A stretch of 64,000 bases of DNA from Chloroflexi bacterium RBG_13_51_36 (GCA_001796515.1 MGMS01000010.1:82209-146208); one strand, 5' to 3'. Shown: positions 51,575 through 61,479, counted from the first letter of the stretch. A program made the numbers and translations. Notes: generated from the letters alone by a model not told the origin.

Positions 51575-52974
51575 AATCCCGGGAACACCGAGGCAGTTTG
51601 CTATTTTCGCGACCATTGTTGTGGCAGTTGCCTTCCTGTGTTACCGGGGGCTAGGAGACATCCACCAAGCTATAGCAGCTACCGTTTGTATAGCTTTGGT
51701 TGTGGGGACTTTAATGTTTTGGAGATTCAGAGTGGCCATAGCTTTCATAGGAATCTCGGTTTTGCTTCTGACAGGGACGATGAACTTGGAGCATGCCATA
51801 GAATTCATGAATTTGGATGTTATTGTTTTTCTGATAGGCATGGCAGTGATAGTTGCACTTCTCCGAGACACTGGCTTCTTCCGTTGGCTGGGCATCAAGA
51901 TAATCAAGCTTGCTAGATATTAGCCCAGGAACGTAATGATTTCTCTTCTGGTTCTTTCCGCGGTTATGGCTGCCTGTGTGGACGAAGTAACTTCCATACT
52001 TTTTATGACAGCACTCGTATTTGAGCTTTGCGAACGTTATAAGGTTGACCCCGTAAACTACGTAATATCGGTTGTGCTGGCCACAAATATTGGGAGTTCC
52101 TGGACCGTTCTGGGGAACCCCATTGGAATATTGCTGGCCCTCAGAGCTGGACTGAGCTTTGAAGATTTCATGCGGTGGTCTTTTCCAGTCAGTTTGATTG
52201 GCCTTATTTGCGTCATGGTCATAATTTTGGTGTGGCAACGTGGTGACCTCAAAGCACTCAGGACCAGGATTAATGCCCAGATGGAAAGCGGCATTGCCAA
52301 TTTGGATGAATGGGCTGAAGTAAAAGATAGAGCCTTTTTCAAATGGGGAATTGTCCTGTTTCTGGGGGTGGTGGTTTTTCTGGCTTTGCACTACCGCCTT
52401 GAGCTGCTATTTGGTCTGGAAAGGGACACGCTGCTTGTTGCTATTTCCATCACGGGCGCTGGGATCGCCATGTTCTGGAAAAGAGACAAGGCTGAGGAAT
52501 ATTTGGAGAGAGGTGTCTCGCGGGGGACACTGGTATTCTTCATGTTCTTATTTTCTGTGGCAGGCAGCCTTGCCTATACCGGTGTTACCGGCAAGATTGC
52601 AGGTGTTGCCACGGGGCTAACGGCTAGCCCGGTACTACTTCACTATAATTATAGCCTTGGGGGCTGCCTTCGGCTCAGCGGCGCTGGATAACGTGGTTCT
52701 GGTAGCCGCACTCATCCCCGTAGTTCAGGCTTTGGGAGCGGCTGGGGTTAATAACTTTCCAATGTGGTGGGCATTGCTTCAGGGAGCGTGTTACGGCGGC
52801 AACATCACCATGGTCGGCTCGACAGCCAATATCGTGGCTCTGGGCATGTTGGAAAAGCGCACAGGTTATCATATGACATTCCGTAAGTGGATTCTAGTTG
52901 GCTTAGTTGGTGGTCTCTTGCCCCTGTTTGTTGCCCAAGTACTGTTACTTGTTCAACTGCCTCTTATGCCTTGA
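51549..52974 (+). pseudogene. Broken ArsB/NhaD-type (SLC13-like) ion transporter gene
   Basis: Three ORF pieces make one family member. Piece 1 (51549) ends at an in-frame TAG at 51921-51923, after IIKLARY. Piece 2 resumes in the same frame (NVMISLLVLSAVMAACVDEV). Near 52621-52645 the frame changes by one, and piece 3 continues in another frame (TIIIALGAAFGSAALDNVVL). The joined product has the expected order, including ATNIGSSWTVLGNPIGILLA and GACYGGNITMVGSTANIVAL. Either the gene is decaying or there are sequence errors. TAG serves as an ordinary stop in other genes here. Confidence 0.8.
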
Positions 52975-53134
52975 ATCCAACTTTGAAGTGGTAACCTCTT
53001 ATCGGGGATGTTCCAGAAGAAGCTGCCTTTCTTGCCGAAGTCTGTTGTCCTGCCTGCCCTGTTGTAGACTGCAACGCTGGTCCTGATGATGGACATTTCT
53101 CGGAGTAAATCTCTGAACATTTTCCGCCGAAATC

Positions 53135-53163
53135 TTGTTTTTTTTAGCAGGGTTTGTTATACT
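53135..53163 (+). promoter_or_regulatory. Possible promoter of the Hdr-Nfn-Mvh operon
   Basis: TTGTTT, 17 nt, TATACT. It lies upstream of a hairpin terminator and 111 nt before the first gene. Confidence 0.45.
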
Positions 53164-53184
53164 TCTCAGCCGTGTTAAATCTAC

Positions 53185-53242
53185 GTTACGGGAAGGACAG
53201 GGTGGCTACAATCGCTTTTGCAGGGCCACCCGTTTTTGTAAC
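53185..53242 (+). terminator. Hairpin with T run, terminator or leader attenuator
   Basis: Stem GGGTGGC (53200-53206) / GCCACCC (53225-53231), followed by GTTTTTG. An outer pair GTTAC (53185-53189) / GTAAC (53238-53242) could form a competing or extended structure. It may end transcription from the broken transporter gene or attenuate the downstream operon. Confidence 0.6.
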
Positions 53243-53273
53243 CAATTCTGAAGAGTCGAGGTAAATATCAAAC

Positions 53274-54422
53274 GTGGAAGTGCTAAGTCCTTACAAAGAA
53301 GCTACAGATGTAATACTCGAGGCCGGCGGCGAACCTCTTAAGCTATGTTACCAGTGTGGTCTTTGTACCGGCATTTGTCCCTGGAATTTGGTTCGAAGTT
53401 TTCTCGTTCGTCGCATCATGCACGAAGCTCAGCTTGGGGCGGTTGATTTTGGGGGTGAGGATGTCTGGACTTGTGTCACATGTCGGGCCTGTGTCCAGCG
53501 CTGCCCCCGAGGCGTAGAGATAATAGATGTTATGAGAGCTATACGCCGAGCTGTAGCCAGCATGGGTATCGGCGTTGTCCCTGACGCCCTGAGAATCTCG
53601 GCTAAGAACATCGCTGGCGTAGGTAATCCACTTGGTGAGGTACCAGAGAAGCGAAATGACTGGGCTAAAGACCTTAAGGTGAAACAATTTGCCTCGGGCA
53701 CCGAAATACTTTATTTCCCGTGCTGTATCCCTTCATACGACCCTGATGTGAAAACGGTAGCTCGATCTGTCGCCACGATCTTCAATAAGCTTAAGATTGA
53801 TTATGGCATCATAGGCACTGAAGCAAAATGCTGTGGCGAATCAATTAGAAAGGCCGGGCAGGAAGATACGTTCCAAAGTCTGGCTCAAAACAACATCAAT
53901 CTCTTTACCAGTAGTGGTGTCAAGACTGTGGTAGTTTCTTCACCGCATTGCTACCACACTTTTAAGAATGAATATCCCGAGCTTGGAGGCAAATTCGAAG
54001 TAATTCATATCACTCAGTATCTAGCTTCACTTATCGACGAAGGGAAATTGAAGCTCTCTAAGAAGATAAACAAAAAGGTAGTCTATTCCGACCCCTGCTA
54101 TTTGGGGAGACACAACGATATCTACGATGAGCCTAGGAAGATTCTGCAGAGCATTCCCGGCGTGGAATTGATTGAATTTCCTGATGCTCGCGAGAATGGC
54201 CTCTGTTGTGGAGGTGGGGGCGGCAGAATCTGGATGGATACTCCGAAAGGAGAGAGGTTCTCCGATATAAGGGTAGAACAGGCTGCTGCGAAAGGAGCCG
54301 ATATCGTAGCTATAGCTTGTCCCTACTGCTTCCTCAACTATAGAGACAGTGTACTCTCCATGGGCAAGGCAGAGACTATGCAGGTTAAAGATATCGTTGA
54401 ACTCGTTGCTGAAGCAATATGA
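53274..54422 (+). CDS. HdrD-like (fused HdrC-HdrB) heterodisulfide reductase subunit
   Basis: 382 aa from GTG 53274 (GAGGT 11 nt upstream). Two 4Fe-4S motifs at the N-terminus (CYQCGLCTGICP, CVTCRACVQRCP; about 25-77) are the HdrC part. Two CCG domains follow: CC ... CCGES ... HC, and DPCYLGRHNDIYD ... LCCGGGGG ... CPYC, the latter typical for the noncubane 4Fe-4S clusters of HdrB. In methanogens such a subunit reduces CoM-S-S-CoB. Bacteria use related units for other disulfides or carriers. First gene of the run; hdrA follows 15 nt later. Confidence 0.9.
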   Translation: MEVLSPYKEATDVILEAGGEPLKLCYQCGLCTGICPWNLVRSFLVRRIMHEAQLGAVDFGGEDVWTCVTCRACVQRCPRGVEIIDVMRAIRRAVASMGIGVVPDALRISAKNIAGVGNPLGEVPEKRNDWAKDLKVKQFASGTEILYFPCCIPSYDPDVKTVARSVATIFNKLKIDYGIIGTEAKCCGESIRKAGQEDTFQSLAQNNINLFTSSGVKTVVVSSPHCYHTFKNEYPELGGKFEVIHITQYLASLIDEGKLKLSKKINKKVVYSDPCYLGRHNDIYDEPRKILQSIPGVELIEFPDARENGLCCGGGGGRIWMDTPKGERFSDIRVEQAAAKGADIVAIACPYCFLNYRDSVLSMGKAETMQVKDIVELVAEAI

Positions 54423-54437
54423 TAACGGAGTAATGAG

Positions 54438-56420
54438 ATGGAGGAGATAAGGATTGGCGTTTACATCTGCCACTGCGGAGTGAATATTGCAGCAACAGTC
54501 GACGTGGCCGAGGTAGCAAGATATGCTGGGACATTGCCCGGAGTAGTGCTATCCCGTGATTATGTATTCATGTGTTCCGACCCAGGGCAAGACCTTATTA
54601 GAAAAGACATTAAGGAATATAACCTCAATCGTGTTATAGTCTCTTCTTGCTCCCCGAGGTTGCATGAGCTCACCTTCCGCCGGGTTTGTGAGAGCGCCGG
54701 TTTGAATCGTTATCTATTCGAAATGGTAAATATAAGGGAGCAATGCTCTTGGACCAATGAAGACAAAGAGGCAAATACAGAGAAAGCGAAGGCTTTGGTT
54801 GACGCTGCGGTGAGGCGTGTTCATTACCAGGAGCCATTGGAAATTAAGGATGCCCCCTATAATCCCAATACTCTAATTGTAGGCGGAGGGATTGCCGGAA
54901 TTCAAGCTGCTTTGGAAATTGCCAACTCTGAGCATAAAGTCTATTTGGTAGAAAGGGAGCCCTCAATCGGCGGGCATATGATTCAGCTTGACAAGACCTT
55001 CCCTACTTTGGATTGTTCTCAATGCATTCTCACTCCAAAGATGAGTGAGGTAGGCTCACACCCCTATATTGAACTGTTAACCTATAGTGAGGTGGAGGAG
55101 GTTTCAGGGTACGTGGGGAATTTCAAGGCAAAAATAAGGAAGAAGGCAAGACATGTGGATGTAAGCAAATGTACTGGCTGTGCTGTATGCATGCAAAAAT
55201 GCCCTTATAAGACAGATAGTGAATTTGAGCTAGGCTTAGCCAAGAGAAAAGCTGCTTATATTCCTTTTCCCCAGGCTGTGCCCAACGTTGCCACTGTTGA
55301 CCCCAATATCTGTATTTATATAAAGTCGGAGGGAAAGAAATGCGGAGCTTGTATAAAATCCTGCGAGGCAGGTGCAATAACTGCAGAAACACTTCTTCAT
55401 CAGACCGACGAGATAATCGAGGTTGAGGTAGGTTCAATAATCCTGGCTACTGGTTTCACCACCATGGATCCGAAACTCATTCCCCAATACGGCTACGGTA
55501 AATACGACAATGTCATAACTGGGCTTGAATTTGAGAGGATAGTGAGCCCTACAGGGCCTACGGGAGGGAAAATCCAACTTAAAGATGGCAAAGAGCCAGA
55601 GAGCGTGGCCATAGTCCATTGTGTCGGCAGCCGAGATAAGAATTACCACGAGTATTGCTCCCGTATTTGCTGCATGTATGCCTTGAAACAGGCAAATTAC
55701 ATCAAAGAAGAGCTACCAGATGCGGATGTCTACCAGCTATACATAGACATGCGCTGTTTTGGAGATGGATATGAGGAATTTTATAACCGCCTTTCAAGTG
55801 CAGGAGTCAACTTTGTTCGTGGAAAGGTAGCTCAAGTCACTGATCAGGCTATAAATGATGAGGAAGCCGGAAAACTTATTGTGGTTGCTGAGGATACTCT
55901 TTTAGGACGCATGCTCCGTATTCCGGTAGACATGGTTATTTTGTGTAATGCCGTGGAGCCTCAAGCCGATGCTGGAGAAGTGGCAAAACGTTTTACCATA
56001 AATCGAAAGGCGACGGGTTTCTTCCTGGAGAGGCATCCCAAGCTTGATCCGGTAGCTACACCTACTGAAGGGACTTTTGTCGCTGGTTGTTGCCAGAGTC
56101 CCAAAGACATCCCGGATACAGTAGCCCAGGCTTCAGCAGCGGCAGCAAGGGTTTTGTCACTGATAAGCAAAGGCAGAATTACACTGGAGGCCGCCGTTTC
56201 GGTAATTGACGAGGAGAAGTGTAGCGGCTGCCGGATCTGTAATCTTCTCTGCCCTTATGGTGCTATTTCTTTCATCGAGGATGAAAAGAAATCCCGAATT
56301 AACGAGGCTTTGTGCAAGGGTTGTGGCACCTGCGGTGCTGCTTGCCCTTCAGGAGCTATTACCGCACGTCACTTCACTAACGAGCAAATTCTAGCTCAGG
56401 TGGAAGCCTTAGTCAGCTAG
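54438..56420 (+). CDS. hdrA: HdrA-like electron-bifurcating FAD/Fe-S subunit
   Basis: 660 aa with GGAG before the ATG. N-terminal domain (GVYICHCGVNIAATVDVAEV) with SCSPRLHELTFR, FAD site VGGGIAGIQAALE (about 148-160), HdrA-type Cys cluster at LDCSQCILTPKM, Fe-S motifs CTGCAVCMQKCP (245-256) and CGACIKSC (302-309), and two C-terminal 4Fe-4S motifs (CSGCRICNLLCP, CKGCGTCGAACP). The FAD is the bifurcation site in known Hdr-Mvh complexes. It is in one run with HdrD-like, MvhD, Nfn and hydrogenase genes. Confidence 0.94.
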   Translation: MEEIRIGVYICHCGVNIAATVDVAEVARYAGTLPGVVLSRDYVFMCSDPGQDLIRKDIKEYNLNRVIVSSCSPRLHELTFRRVCESAGLNRYLFEMVNIREQCSWTNEDKEANTEKAKALVDAAVRRVHYQEPLEIKDAPYNPNTLIVGGGIAGIQAALEIANSEHKVYLVEREPSIGGHMIQLDKTFPTLDCSQCILTPKMSEVGSHPYIELLTYSEVEEVSGYVGNFKAKIRKKARHVDVSKCTGCAVCMQKCPYKTDSEFELGLAKRKAAYIPFPQAVPNVATVDPNICIYIKSEGKKCGACIKSCEAGAITAETLLHQTDEIIEVEVGSIILATGFTTMDPKLIPQYGYGKYDNVITGLEFERIVSPTGPTGGKIQLKDGKEPESVAIVHCVGSRDKNYHEYCSRICCMYALKQANYIKEELPDADVYQLYIDMRCFGDGYEEFYNRLSSAGVNFVRGKVAQVTDQAINDEEAGKLIVVAEDTLLGRMLRIPVDMVILCNAVEPQADAGEVAKRFTINRKATGFFLERHPKLDPVATPTEGTFVAGCCQSPKDIPDTVAQASAAAARVLSLISKGRITLEAAVSVIDEEKCSGCRICNLLCPYGAISFIEDEKKSRINEALCKGCGTCGAACPSGAITARHFTNEQILAQVEALVS

Positions 56421-56461
56421 AAGGAACCAGAGCAGTCCAATTCGAATTGAGAGGGAACGAG

Positions 56462-57652
56462 GTGCAAACGAAGAATACATTGGCCATAACTTTGCGCGAT
56501 GAGCTATGTTCCCGATGTTCTATCTGTCGTTCAGCGTGTCCTTTTGAAGCTATTTCCCAAATCGAGGACAAGATCGTTGTGGATATTGAAAAGTGCATGG
56601 TATGTGGTATCTGCAGCAGTGCCTGCCCTTCCGGCGTTATCACACCATACTACTATAGCTACAATGCGTTGGTGGAGAAACTGAAGGCAGAAAAGACCCC
56701 GGATACGGTAGATCTTGTGATAGCCTGCCGTGGCAGCACCGACCCTTGGCTTCAATTACCTGACGCCATGGCTGAGCTGGATTTGAAGAGGGCGATCTTG
56801 TTCAGGGTGCCCTGTGTAGGACGTCTATCTCCAATCTTCTATGTGACTGCGCTCTCTATGGGTATTCAGCGGATCGTTGCCATTCAGTGCAAAGAGAATT
56901 TTTGCCGTTTCACGAAGGGTAGTTTAGTGAACCGCGGTCGTCTCGCCATGCTAGGAAGTTTGGTTAGATCCTTAGGTTACCCAAATGGCACTATTACCAT
57001 TATCGAAGGGGCAAAACAAGTAGAATACGACACGGCGAAGTGCGTTGGCTGCGACAAGTGCGTCCATGCTTGCCCCTACGAGGCGATAGAAGCACAGCCG
57101 TTGGCGACCCCCAAGATAAATTACGAAAAATGTACCGGCTGTGGCGCCTGCGTCGTTGTCTGCCCACATCTGGCACTGGAAATACGCGGGTACGAATGCA
57201 TAAATGTGGCAGAGGTAATCAAAGACTATGGCGAACGGATAAAGGAAACGAAGGGAGGAGCACCGGCGATTCTGGTCCTCTGCTGTCAGTGGGCCGAGTT
57301 CGCCAATCTTGACCGTAACGAGAAAGGCTTGATCAGACCCAATGTAGCCCTCTTGGAAATACCTTGCTTCAGCAAGCTTGACCCAATAAATGTCCTTCAG
57401 GCTTTTGCTTGTGGTTTTGACGCTGTACTTGCTTTTGTATGCTCTGATGATGACTGTAAATCCAAGGAGTCAAGGGTGACGACCGAAGATAATATGAAAG
57501 TCCTTACGACTAGCCTGAAGCTGATGGGGCTGGCGAACAGCTTCAAGATCCATAAGAGTTCACCGAGAACCATAGGGGATTTTGATGCTCAGGTTGATTT
57601 GTTCGTGAGTACAGTCTTGCTCCCGGAAAAGAGGATGGGGACGCAGATATGA
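56462..57652 (+). CDS. Double ferredoxin-MvhD fusion protein
   Basis: 396 aa from GTG 56462 (GAGGG 6 nt upstream); TTG 56447 of the track is less likely. Layout: 2x4Fe-4S ferredoxin (CSRCSICRSACP, CMVCGICSSACP), an MvhD-like domain (VIACRGSTDPWLQL ... VPCVGRLSP ... QCKENFCRFTKGS), a second 2x4Fe-4S ferredoxin (CVGCDKCVHACP, CTGCGACVVVCP) and a second MvhD-like domain (CCQWAEFANLDRN ... IPCFSKLDP ... VCSDDDCKSKES). A tandem repeat of this unit is uncommon. It should pass electrons between HdrA, Nfn and the hydrogenase. It overlaps the next gene by 4 nt. Confidence 0.85.
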   Translation: MQTKNTLAITLRDELCSRCSICRSACPFEAISQIEDKIVVDIEKCMVCGICSSACPSGVITPYYYSYNALVEKLKAEKTPDTVDLVIACRGSTDPWLQLPDAMAELDLKRAILFRVPCVGRLSPIFYVTALSMGIQRIVAIQCKENFCRFTKGSLVNRGRLAMLGSLVRSLGYPNGTITIIEGAKQVEYDTAKCVGCDKCVHACPYEAIEAQPLATPKINYEKCTGCGACVVVCPHLALEIRGYECINVAEVIKDYGERIKETKGGAPAILVLCCQWAEFANLDRNEKGLIRPNVALLEIPCFSKLDPINVLQAFACGFDAVLAFVCSDDDCKSKESRVTTEDNMKVLTTSLKLMGLANSFKIHKSSPRTIGDFDAQVDLFVSTVLLPEKRMGTQI

Positions 57653-58506
57653 ACAGAATACTAGTGAAGAAAGAATTGGCTCCCAAGATAAAGCTTATAG
57701 AGTTTGAGAATCGCGATATTGCCTCGAAAGCAAAGCCCGGACAGTTTGTTGTAATACAAATGGGAGAAAAAGGCGAGAGATTTCCCCTTACTATCAGCGG
57801 AATAGACCCGGGCAAGGGTATGGTGAGAGTCATATTTAATGAAGTAGGTAAGAGCTCCAAGAGGCTGGGGGCTTTGGCTGAAGGGGAAGAGATTGGTAAT
57901 GTAGCAGGCCCGCTGGGAAATCCGGCAGAAATTGAGAAATTTGGCACCGTGCTTTGTTTCGGAGGCGGAGTAATGACTGGCCCTATGGCCTACGAGGCGG
58001 CTGCCTTTAAGAAAGCAGGCAACCGAGTAATCACAGTGATTGGAGCCAGGAATAAGGAGCTTCTCATTCTCAAGGACGAGATGAATGCTCTCAGCGACAA
58101 GCTCTACGTTTCCACGGATGATGGCTCAGAGGGGTACAAGGGGCTGGACTTTCTCCGAGACATCTTGGAGGGGGAGAAAGTCGACCGTGTGATTGGCATG
58201 AGTGTGGCGACTGCCACGTTGAGAACACTATGCGAGCTCACCAGACCCTATGGTGTCAAAACGATAGTGTCACTTACCCCCATCATGCTGGACGGCACCG
58301 GGATGTGTGGGGTCTGTCGGGTTGTTGTGGGTGGGCAGACGAAATTCGCCTGTGTCGATGGGCCGGAATTCGATGGTCATCTGGTGGACTGGGATTTGCT
58401 CGAATCGCGGAAGAGAGTCTATTCCCACGAGGAGAGAGTGTCAACCCTCCTTGATGAGCAGGTCGGAAAGGATTGTGCATCCCGCTTCCAGCAAACAAGA
58501 AAGTAG
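57649..58506 (+). CDS. NfnA-like FAD/NAD-binding, 2Fe-2S subunit
   Basis: 285 aa. Ferredoxin-NADP reductase fold: FAD region FPLTISGIDPGKGMVRVIFN, NAD(P) region GTVLCFGGGVMTGP and VIGMSVATATLRTLCELTRP, and the small 2Fe-2S part GMCGVCRV ... FACVDGPEFDGHLV. It is similar to the sulfide dehydrogenase/NfnA subunit, which works with NfnB in transfer between ferredoxin, NADH and NADPH. The ATG overlaps the upstream stop (ATGA) and NfnB starts 3 nt after its stop. Confidence 0.9.
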   Translation: MNRILVKKELAPKIKLIEFENRDIASKAKPGQFVVIQMGEKGERFPLTISGIDPGKGMVRVIFNEVGKSSKRLGALAEGEEIGNVAGPLGNPAEIEKFGTVLCFGGGVMTGPMAYEAAAFKKAGNRVITVIGARNKELLILKDEMNALSDKLYVSTDDGSEGYKGLDFLRDILEGEKVDRVIGMSVATATLRTLCELTRPYGVKTIVSLTPIMLDGTGMCGVCRVVVGGQTKFACVDGPEFDGHLVDWDLLESRKRVYSHEERVSTLLDEQVGKDCASRFQQTRK

Positions 58507-58508
58507 CT

Positions 58509-59918
58509 ATGCCTGAGAAACTAAAGCTAAATTCCATTCCTATGAACAAGCAACCCCCGGAGGTTCGTAGGAGAAATCCTTACGAGGTAGCCCAGGGATA
58601 TACCTATGAACAGGCAGTTGAGGAGGCAAAACGCTGCATTCAGTGTAAGAAGCCAGCGTGTATCCAGGGCTGCCCGGTCGACATAGACATTCCGAGTTTT
58701 GTCAAAGCTTTGGCGGAAGGAGACTTGCCCCAGGCAGCTAAGATTATCTATGGTACCAATACTCTTCCCGCCATATGTGGGCGGGTTTGTCCCCAGGAAA
58801 CACAATGTCAGGAAAACTGTACGTTGGGGAAAAAGGGCGACCCCGTGTTTATAGGTAGGCTGGAGAGGTTCGTTGCTGACTGGGCAAGAGAAAACCCTGA
58901 GGAATCAGGTATATTCAAAATAGCTCTGCCCAAACCTACAGGCAAAAAGGTGGCGATTATCGGCTCAGGGCCAGCCGGGCTTACTTGTGCCTCTGATTTG
59001 GCTAAGGCTGGGCACAAGGTTGTCATATATGAAGCTTTGCACCTCGCTGGAGGTGTAGCTGTCTACGGAATACCAGAATTCAGGCTGCCGAAGAAGATTG
59101 TCCAAGCCGAAATTGACTACTTGGTTAATGTACTCGGTGTGGAACTTAAGCGCAACCAAGTGGTCGGCAGGTCGGCAACCCTTGATGAGTTACTGGCGGA
59201 CGGCTATCACTCCATATTTCTTGGCATTGGCGCTGGAGCACCGATGTTTCTCAACATACCAGGGGAGAACTCGAATATGGTCTATTCGGCAAACGAGTTT
59301 CTCGTCCGGTTGAACCTCATGAAGGCCTACCTCTTCCCGGCATATGATACGCCGGTGAAGGTTGGGAAAAGGGTGGCGGTTGTTGGTGCAGGTAACGTCG
59401 CTATGGATGCAGCTCGGTGGGCTGTGAGAATGGGCGCTGATGAGGTCTATATTGTTTATCGTCGTACCGAAGCTGAGATGCCGGCTAGGATAGAGGAGGT
59501 AGAGAATGCCCGTGAAGAAGGAGTCATCTTCAAAGTGCTGACTCTTCCTGTGCGGGTAATCCCCAGTGCCCACGGCTCAGTGGAGGCGATAGAGTGCGTT
59601 CAGATGGAGCTTGGTGAACCGGATGAGAGTGGTAGGAGACGTCCGATAGTGAAGCCGGGCAGCGAGTTCTGCATGGAGATTGACACGTTGATCCCGGCAC
59701 TGGGGACGCAGCCTAATCCATTAGTGCCCAGACAAACACCTGACCTGAAGACTACCAGTCGCGGTACAGTTGTTGCCGATGAGAAAGGCAAGACTACCAA
59801 GGAGAAAGTGTGGGCCGGTGGAGACATAGTTACCGGTGCTGCTACGGTCATTAGTGCCATGGGGGCGGGTCGGCGAGCAGCTACAGATATCGATGCTCGC
59901 CTCAAAAATCATAGCTGA
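58509..59918 (+). CDS. NfnB-like/GltA-type NADPH oxidoreductase
   Basis: 469 aa from ATG 58509; the track's 58473 start lies in the upstream gene. N-terminal Fe-S region: CIQCKKPACIQGCPVDIDIP and CGRVCPQETQCQENCTLG. FAD motif VAIIGSGPAGLTCASDLAKA, NADPH motif VAVVGAGNVAMDAARWAVRM and GGDIVTGAATVISAMGAGRR. With the preceding gene it makes up an Nfn-type transhydrogenase pair; alone it would be called glutamate synthase small-subunit type. Confidence 0.92.
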   Translation: MPEKLKLNSIPMNKQPPEVRRRNPYEVAQGYTYEQAVEEAKRCIQCKKPACIQGCPVDIDIPSFVKALAEGDLPQAAKIIYGTNTLPAICGRVCPQETQCQENCTLGKKGDPVFIGRLERFVADWARENPEESGIFKIALPKPTGKKVAIIGSGPAGLTCASDLAKAGHKVVIYEALHLAGGVAVYGIPEFRLPKKIVQAEIDYLVNVLGVELKRNQVVGRSATLDELLADGYHSIFLGIGAGAPMFLNIPGENSNMVYSANEFLVRLNLMKAYLFPAYDTPVKVGKRVAVVGAGNVAMDAARWAVRMGADEVYIVYRRTEAEMPARIEEVENAREEGVIFKVLTLPVRVIPSAHGSVEAIECVQMELGEPDESGRRRPIVKPGSEFCMEIDTLIPALGTQPNPLVPRQTPDLKTTSRGTVVADEKGKTTKEKVWAGGDIVTGAATVISAMGAGRRAATDIDARLKNHS

Positions 59919-59944
59919 CTTGGATATTTGGAGAGTTGGTTTTT

Positions 59945-59991
59945 CTTGCCAGACGTGCTATCATTACAGGCCGTGTCATCGGGCTGGCAAG
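59945..59991 (+). other. Inverted repeat between the nfnB-like and mvhD genes
   Basis: CTTGCCAG and CTGGCAAG, 8 bp, with a 31-nt loop and no T run. It might be an mRNA-processing or stabilising hairpin between the Nfn and hydrogenase halves of the operon. Confidence 0.35.
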
Positions 59992-60083
59992 CAAGCGCGT
60001 ATGAAAACTGTCCTTTTGTTCAATTTGTACTCCACGAAAAAGAGCGAAACAGACCTTTCATGGGTAATTCGTTAGGAGGATAG

Positions 60084-60527
60084 ATGGACAACTTTGAACC
60101 AAAGATAGTAGCCTTTTGCTGTAACTGGTGCTCTTATGCTGGTGCCGACCTGGCTGGCACTTCCAGAATACAGTATTCTCCCAATATAAGAGTAATCAGA
60201 GTGATGTGTAGCGGCAGAGTGAACCCCCTGTTTGTGATTAAGGCGCTCAGCATTGGTGCTGACGGCGTGTTGGTTCTCGGTTGCCATCCCGGCGATTGCC
60301 ACTATATTGAGGGAAATTACAAGACGATGCGCCGTATCCCGCTGCTGAAGAAGATGTTGAAGCAGCTTGGGATAGAAGAGGAAAGGGTCCGGCTGGAGTG
60401 GGTTTCGGCGTCAGAAGGAGCGAAATTTGCTGAGGTGACCGATGGTTTCACGGAATCCGTAAGGAAACTTGGGCCAAGTTCGTTAGGCCATTCGAAACAG
60501 GGTTCTAAGGAGGCAAAGCATGGCTAA
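60084..60527 (+). CDS. mvhD: Hydrogenase delta (MvhD) iron-sulfur subunit
   Basis: 147 aa with TAGGAGG before the ATG. Typical Mvh[61 protein letters not shown]. Its 2Fe-2S cluster passes electrons from MvhAG to HdrA. It overlaps mvhG by 8 bp. Confidence 0.95.
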   Translation: MDNFEPKIVAFCCNWCSYAGADLAGTSRIQYSPNIRVIRVMCSGRVNPLFVIKALSIGADGVLVLGCHPGDCHYIEGNYKTMRRIPLLKKMLKQLGIEEERVRLEWVSASEGAKFAEVTDGFTESVRKLGPSSLGHSKQGSKEAKHG

Positions 60528-61479
60528 ACTCAAGATAGCGCTTTATTGGGCGGCCAGTTGTGGGGGATGTGAGATTGCGACTCTAGCTATACACGAAAAG
60601 ATACTGAAGCTAGCCGAGGTCGCAGACATCGTTTTCTGGCCGGTAGGCATGGATTTCAAGTATGCTGACGTAGAGAAGATGGCTGATAAAAGTGTGGATG
60701 TCTGCCTTTTCAACGGAGCTATTAGGAATGAAGAAAATGAACACATGGCCAAGCTACTGCGAGCCAAATCTAAGATAATGATAGCCTATGGCTCTTGTGC
60801 TCACGAAGGCTGTATTCCCGGGCTGTCCAATTTCTACAACCGACAACTGACGTTCGATCGGGTCTACATTGAAACGCCGTCGACTGAGAATCCTAGGAAG
60901 ATTTTCCCTCAGACGAAAGTCAAAGTACCTGAGGGCGAGCTCGATATTCCTGAGTTCTATGACACGGTTAAGACTCTAGCCCAGACCGTAGACGTCGATT
61001 ACTTCGTCCCCGGTTGTCCCCCGGAAGAGAGGACTACTTGGCTTGCCCTTGAAGCTTTGATTTCAGGTAAGCTACCGCCGAAAGGGACCGTCATAAGTCA
61101 CGCGGTAAAAGCTGTTTGCGACGAGTGTCCCCGCAAGAAAGAGGAAAAGAAAATCAAGAAATTCTATCGACCTTACGAAAAAATGCCTGAGCCAGAAAGG
61201 TGTCTGCTGGAGCAGGGATTCTTGTGCTACGGTGTGGCTACTCGCGGTGGTTGTGGTGCTCTCTGCCCTCAAGCTAATATGCCATGCACCGGCTGTTACG
61301 GACCGGTGGAAGGGGTAATTGACCAGGGAGCTCATTTTCTGAGTGCTCTTTCGTCTATCATTGACTCCAACGATCCCGAGGAGATTCAAAAAATAATCGA
61401 CGATATTCCTGACCCGGCAGGCACTCTCTACCGTTACAGTCTGCCAGATTCGCTACTTAGGAGGGCACGGATAAAATGA
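60520..61479 (+). CDS. mvhG: [NiFe] hydrogenase small subunit (MvhG type)
   Basis: 319 aa. Proximal-cluster Cys in [14 protein letters not shown], then [11 protein letters not shown] and VPGCPPEE. The C-terminal Cys-rich part ([20 protein letters not shown], then [15 protein letters not shown]) binds the other clusters. No twin-arginine signal, so it is cytoplasmic, as expected for group 3c. Overlaps mvhD and mvhA. Confidence 0.95.
   Translation: MAKLKIALYWAASCGGCEIATLAIHEKILKLAEVADIVFWPVGMDFKYADVEKMADKSVDVCLFNGAIRNEENEHMAKLLRAKSKIMIAYGSCAHEGCIPGLSNFYNRQLTFDRVYIETPSTENPRKIFPQTKVKVPEGELDIPEFYDTVKTLAQTVDVDYFVPGCPPEERTTWLALEALISGKLPPKGTVISHAVKAVCDECPRKKEEKKIKKFYRPYEKMPEPERCLLEQGFLCYGVATRGGCGALCPQANMPCTGCYGPVEGVIDQGAHFLSALSSIIDSNDPEEIQKIIDDIPDPAGTLYRYSLPDSLLRRARIK

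Noticed and set aside
51921-51923. Recoded amber codon (pyrrolysine or selenocysteine-like)
   Set aside because: TAG is a normal stop for other genes here, no downstream element is seen, and the same gene also carries a frameshift, so decay or error is simpler.
53170-53273. Known riboswitch in the Hdr operon leader
   Set aside because: I could not match conserved cores of Moco, cobalamin, SAM or other known classes; only a simple hairpin is supported.
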